Of a stretch of 64,000 bases of DNA, positions 61,424 to 64,000 are shown piece by piece. The DNA lies in contig NC_014623.1 of the NCBI RefSeq assembly GCF_000165485.1, positions 3,925,501-3,989,500 on the forward strand. Reading direction: 5' to 3'. The translations under genes and the position numbers were made by a program. The DNA comes from Stigmatella aurantiaca DW4/3-1 (GTDB taxonomy: Bacteria; Myxococcota; Myxococcia; Myxococcales; Myxococcaceae). The notes beneath the pieces were generated by a model. That model was not told the DNA's origin. It saw only the letters and a list, made by a program, of their open reading frames with translations, and ran no database searches. The stretch's first letter is position 1; the number at the start of each line of letters is the position of its first letter.

Positions 61424-62706
61424 AGCAGGTGGGGCGAACTCCGGAAGCGGCAGGAGAGGTCCGCCGTGGCCTCGGTGGTGGCGGGGTCATAGACGTTCGT
61501 CCAGCGGGTGTCCGGCCGGGTTCCCAGGAGGTCCGCGTAGACTTGTTGGATCTGTCGGCCCACGGCCTGCCACGAGTACAGCGCTCGTGCTTCTTCCAGG
61601 GCGGTGCGTGCCAGGCGGCGCCGCAGCGCCGCATCGTCCAGCACGCGGGCGATGGCTTCGGCCAGGGCGTTGGCGTCCCGAGGTGGCACGAGCAGGCCGT
61701 TGCGCCCATCCTCCAGGCAGTCCAGCACCCCCACCGCCCGGGTGGAGACGATGGGCAGCCCGGTTGCCATGGCCTCGAGGATGGTGTTGGAGAAGCCTTC
61801 CGCGTAGGTCGGCGAGACGAAGAGGTCGCCTCGCCGGTACAGCTCAGGCGCATCCTCGTAGGCGGAGTACCCGGTGAGTTCCACGCTGTCCTGAAGGCCC
61901 TCGTCCGCCACCCGGGCCTTCACGGCGTTCACATCCGGGCCGATGCCGGAGACGAGAAGCTTCAGCCGGCGCCTGTCCCGCAGCACCAACTGCTTCACCG
62001 CGTCCAGCAGCTCCATCACGCCTTTCCGCGCGTCCACGCGGCCGTGGTAGAGCAGGACGGGCGGGTCCTTCAGCGCCCCGGGCGCCGAGTCCTTCCGAGG
62101 GTGGAAGCGGCGGGTGTCCGTGGCGCCAGGCACGAAGGTGAAGCGCTCCAGCGGGGTGCCATGGTGGCCCTGGACTTCCTCGGCGAAGGTCCGGCTGCCG
62201 ATCAGCAGCGCCCCGGAGTGGCCCAGCACCGCCAGCATGGCCTGCTTGTGGGTGCCGCAGCAGGTGCCCACCCAGTGTCCGTCTCCTCCCTGGATCGACA
62301 CGACATTGGGCAGGCCCAGCCGCCGGCTCGCCTCCAGGGCCGCCAGGCCGCACGGGTAGCCGTACTGCGCGTGGATGAGATCAAACGGGCGCTCGCGGTG
62401 TTCCCGCTCCACGGTGGCGACCATGTCCTCGACATCCTGCTCGAAGCTGGCCGGCAGACCGGCGTTGATCCGCTGCTCTCCCTGGGACTCACGTCCCAGC
62501 ACCCGGGCGCCTGGGATGCCGGGAGGCGGTCCTCCGCCGTAGACCGAGGCGCCCGCGGCGTCGTTCCGGTACTGGCTGACCATCGTCACGTCGTGGCCGC
62601 ACGCCACCAGCTCTTTGACCAGGTTGAGGGCGTAGACGCTCATGCCCGAGATGGCCGGGAAGAAGCGCCGGGAGATGAAGCAGATGCGCAGGGCGTTCTG
62701 GCTCAT
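61420..62706 (-). CDS. GT4 glycosyltransferase
   Basis: The 428-residue enzyme has two Rossmann halves: N-terminal RICFISRRFFPAISGMSVYA, and C-terminal YHGRVDARKGVMELLDAV with AEGFSNTILEAMATG, the E-x7-E nucleotide-sugar motif. MshA and BshA, which start the thiol pathways, are also GT4 enzymes. A CCGTH pair of cysteines (about 165) is unusual for the family. The start overlaps the stop of the TIM-barrel gene (ATGA). Acceptor and donor are unknown. Confidence 0.85.
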   Translation of the reverse strand: MSQNALRICFISRRFFPAISGMSVYALNLVKELVACGHDVTMVSQYRNDAAGASVYGGGPPPGIPGARVLGRESQGEQRINAGLPASFEQDVEDMVATVEREHRERPFDLIHAQYGYPCGLAALEASRRLGLPNVVSIQGGDGHWVGTCCGTHKQAMLAVLGHSGALLIGSRTFAEEVQGHHGTPLERFTFVPGATDTRRFHPRKDSAPGALKDPPVLLYHGRVDARKGVMELLDAVKQLVLRDRRRLKLLVSGIGPDVNAVKARVADEGLQDSVELTGYSAYEDAPELYRRGDLFVSPTYAEGFSNTILEAMATGLPIVSTRAVGVLDCLEDGRNGLLVPPRDANALAEAIARVLDDAALRRRLARTALEEARALYSWQAVGRQIQQVYADLLGTRPDTRWTNVYDPATTEATADLSCRFRSSPHLL

Positions 62707-63572
62707 GCCGCTACCCCCGCATCCGAGGGAAGCCGCGCCCGGAGCCACTCGAGCGCTTCGGGAATCATGGTGTGCGCGCGGTGCGCGTCCCGGGAGAGTT
62801 CGATGCAGACGAGCTTGTCGTAGCGCGCCTGGATGAGTTCCCGGAGCACCGGGATGACGTCCAGGTCTCCCTCGCCGAAGGGCAGGTGTTCGTGCACCCC
62901 TCGCTTCATGTCCTCCAGGGCCACCGTGCCGAGCACGGGGGCGAACTCACGCACGGCGTCCACGGGCTCGCGCTCCTGGGTCACCAGGAGGTGTCCCACG
63001 TCCAGGGCCAGCTTGAAGGGCGCCGCCCCCAGGAGCTTCACCTCTTCCTGGAGCTGACGCCAGGCGTCCACCGTCTCCACCAGCATGCCGGGTTCGGGCT
63101 CCATCGCGAGCACCACGCCCCGGGAGGCGGCATGGTCCGACAGGCGGGCCACGCCATCCACCAGCCAGCGCCAGGTGTCCTTCAGCACCACCTCGCCTCG
63201 CCGGGGGACCCCCGCCCAGAAGGAGACCGCCTCGCCCCGGCAGGTGGCACAGACGTCCACCGCCCGGCGCAGGAAGTCGAGCCTGCGCGCCCGCCCCTCT
63301 GCCTCGGGGCTGATCAGCGTGGGCTCATGTTTGGCCCGGGGGTTGAGCAGGAACCGGGCGCCCGTTTCCACCACCAGGCCGAGCCCAAGCTGCTCCAGCA
63401 ACCCCGCCAGCATTTCCGCGCGGCAGAGCAGGTTGGGAGCCAATGGATCGAAGTGGTGGTGATCCAGCGTGAGGGCCACGCCGTCGTAGCCGCTGTCGGC
63501 GATGAGCCGCAAGGCGTCTCCGAGACGATGGTTGGCGGCTCCGTTCGTGTTGTACGCAAAGCGCAATGTCAT
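62703..63572 (-). CDS. Sugar phosphate isomerase/epimerase-type TIM barrel
   Basis: The 289-residue protein fits the xylose-isomerase-like TIM barrel family: FAYNTNGAANHRLGDALRLI at the start, metal-type residues in LAMEPEPGM, LALDVGHLL and ALEDMKRGVHEHLPFGEGD. Members isomerise or epimerise sugars or act as metal-dependent lyases or hydrolases, so the reaction is open. The start overlaps the YcaO-like stop (ATGA), which ties it firmly to this operon. Confidence 0.82.
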   Translation of the reverse strand: MTLRFAYNTNGAANHRLGDALRLIADSGYDGVALTLDHHHFDPLAPNLLCRAEMLAGLLEQLGLGLVVETGARFLLNPRAKHEPTLISPEAEGRARRLDFLRRAVDVCATCRGEAVSFWAGVPRRGEVVLKDTWRWLVDGVARLSDHAASRGVVLAMEPEPGMLVETVDAWRQLQEEVKLLGAAPFKLALDVGHLLVTQEREPVDAVREFAPVLGTVALEDMKRGVHEHLPFGEGDLDVIPVLRELIQARYDKLVCIELSRDAHRAHTMIPEALEWLRARLPSDAGVAA

Positions 63573-64000
63573 GACCGGCCTCCTCCAAAACGGCGGGTAC
63601 GAAGCACTGTTTGCACGCTGTGACGCCCCGGTTCCCGGTAGAGCGGGTAGAGCGAACCCAGCCGTTGCTCGGCCAGCCGCACGTTGAACCAGGCGGGGCC
63701 CCCCAGGCGCTCCTCGGCCGATGCCGTCAGCCGCACGCGCTGGGCCCCCTCGGGGGGAGGCCCCAGGCCGGCCAGGGGATCCTGGCGCGCCAGCAGACGG
63801 GACAGGTTCCGTTCTCCCAGCCGGGAGTAGGTCATCGTCTCCACCTCGAGCCCTGGGACGAGGGTCTTCACCACGTGGATGGAGTGGTCCGGAGGGGACA
63901 GGTCGATGATCAGGACGTCGAAGCCGGTCAGGAGGAGCCCATCCACCACCTGGGCACAGCGCTCCGAGGGGGCCTCGGCGGTGACGGCCTCGGGCAGGTT
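63569..64000 (-). CDS. YcaO-like protein, C-terminal part (gene continues beyond window)
   Basis: Only the last 143 codons are present; the frame is open to the right edge. GFDVLIIDLSPPDHSIHVVK followed by TLVPGLEVET matches the C-terminal YcaO pattern (a D-L/T-x-x-D strand, then VV-x-x-x-VPGL). YcaO enzymes use ATP to activate peptide amides, giving azolines, thioamides or amidines. A tail follows with AWFNVRLAEQRLGSLYPLY, which is not typical; the Pro-rich end of azoline-forming members is absent. It heads the operon with the TIM-barrel, GT4 and PIG-L genes. Its identity rests on one motif block. Confidence 0.6.
   Translation of the reverse strand, partial: NLPEAVTAEAPSERCAQVVDGLLLTGFDVLIIDLSPPDHSIHVVKTLVPGLEVETMTYSRLGERNLSRLLARQDPLAGLGPPPEGAQRVRLTASAEERLGGPAWFNVRLAEQRLGSLYPLYREPGRHSVQTVLRTRRFGGGRS

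Overview
The window is about 68-70% GC DNA packed with genes on both strands, many overlapping by ATGA or GTGA. It looks like a fruiting myxobacterium (Myxococcota, Cystobacterineae; a Myxococcus, Stigmatella, Archangium or Cystobacter relative). The signs are a PilZ protein of the myxobacterial paralogous family, outer-membrane barrels of the myxobacterial type, MYXO-CTERM and MXYO-CTERM sorting tails, many lipoproteins, and a gene set that matches the GltK/GltB/GltA/GltC gliding-motility cluster. Species cannot be fixed from sequence reading alone. No rRNA, tRNA, CRISPR array, insertion sequence or prophage was seen.

Layout. 1-9.3 kb: small lipoproteins, a membrane-anchored metallopeptidase/TPR protein (its reading frame leaves and re-enters at two homopolymers), a PilZ/DUF192 pair, an oxidoreductase, ybaK-purK-purE and a VWA protein. 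9.3-15 kb: gltK divergent from gltB-gltA-gltC, with an MFS transporter directly behind. 15-20 kb: plsX plus a HAD phosphatase, then an operon of a membrane protein and two phosphodiester-glycosidase-like proteins. 20-26 kb: an 1804-residue surface subtilase. 26-33.6 kb: poly(A) polymerase, then a peptide-secretion island: a mersacidin/lichenicidin-type lanthipeptide precursor, a divergent 54-residue double-glycine peptide, a C39-peptidase ABC exporter and two periplasmic adaptors, with no lanthionine synthetase in the window. 33.6-40 kb: MscS channel, dinB, yjbQ, fadD, and a Ser/Thr kinase coupled to an RluA pseudouridine synthase. 40-54.8 kb: envelope and housekeeping genes (uppS-cdsA-rseP-rlpA-tsaB, a USG-1-like protein, an MXAN_2561/2562-type surface pair, a PKD lipoprotein, a MoaD-MoaE fusion, a second site-2 protease, a Nudix hydrolase, acs). 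55-64 kb: an 1170-residue multi-domain glycosyltransferase, a DUF2325-like gene with rnhB, and an operon running off the right edge that encodes a YcaO-like enzyme, a TIM-barrel isomerase, a GT4 glycosyltransferase and a PIG-L deacetylase.

The two places most likely to hold undescribed biology are the peptide-secretion island (27.8-32.6 kb) and the YcaO/TIM/GT4/PIG-L operon (60.6-64 kb). Smaller points include a short motif shared by the mature GltB and GltC N-termini, an RNase HII with a changed GRG loop, an aspartate-semialdehyde-dehydrogenase paralog without its catalytic Cys, and repeated placement of TAnnnT -10-like boxes 6-11 nt before start codons, which suggests leaderless transcripts.
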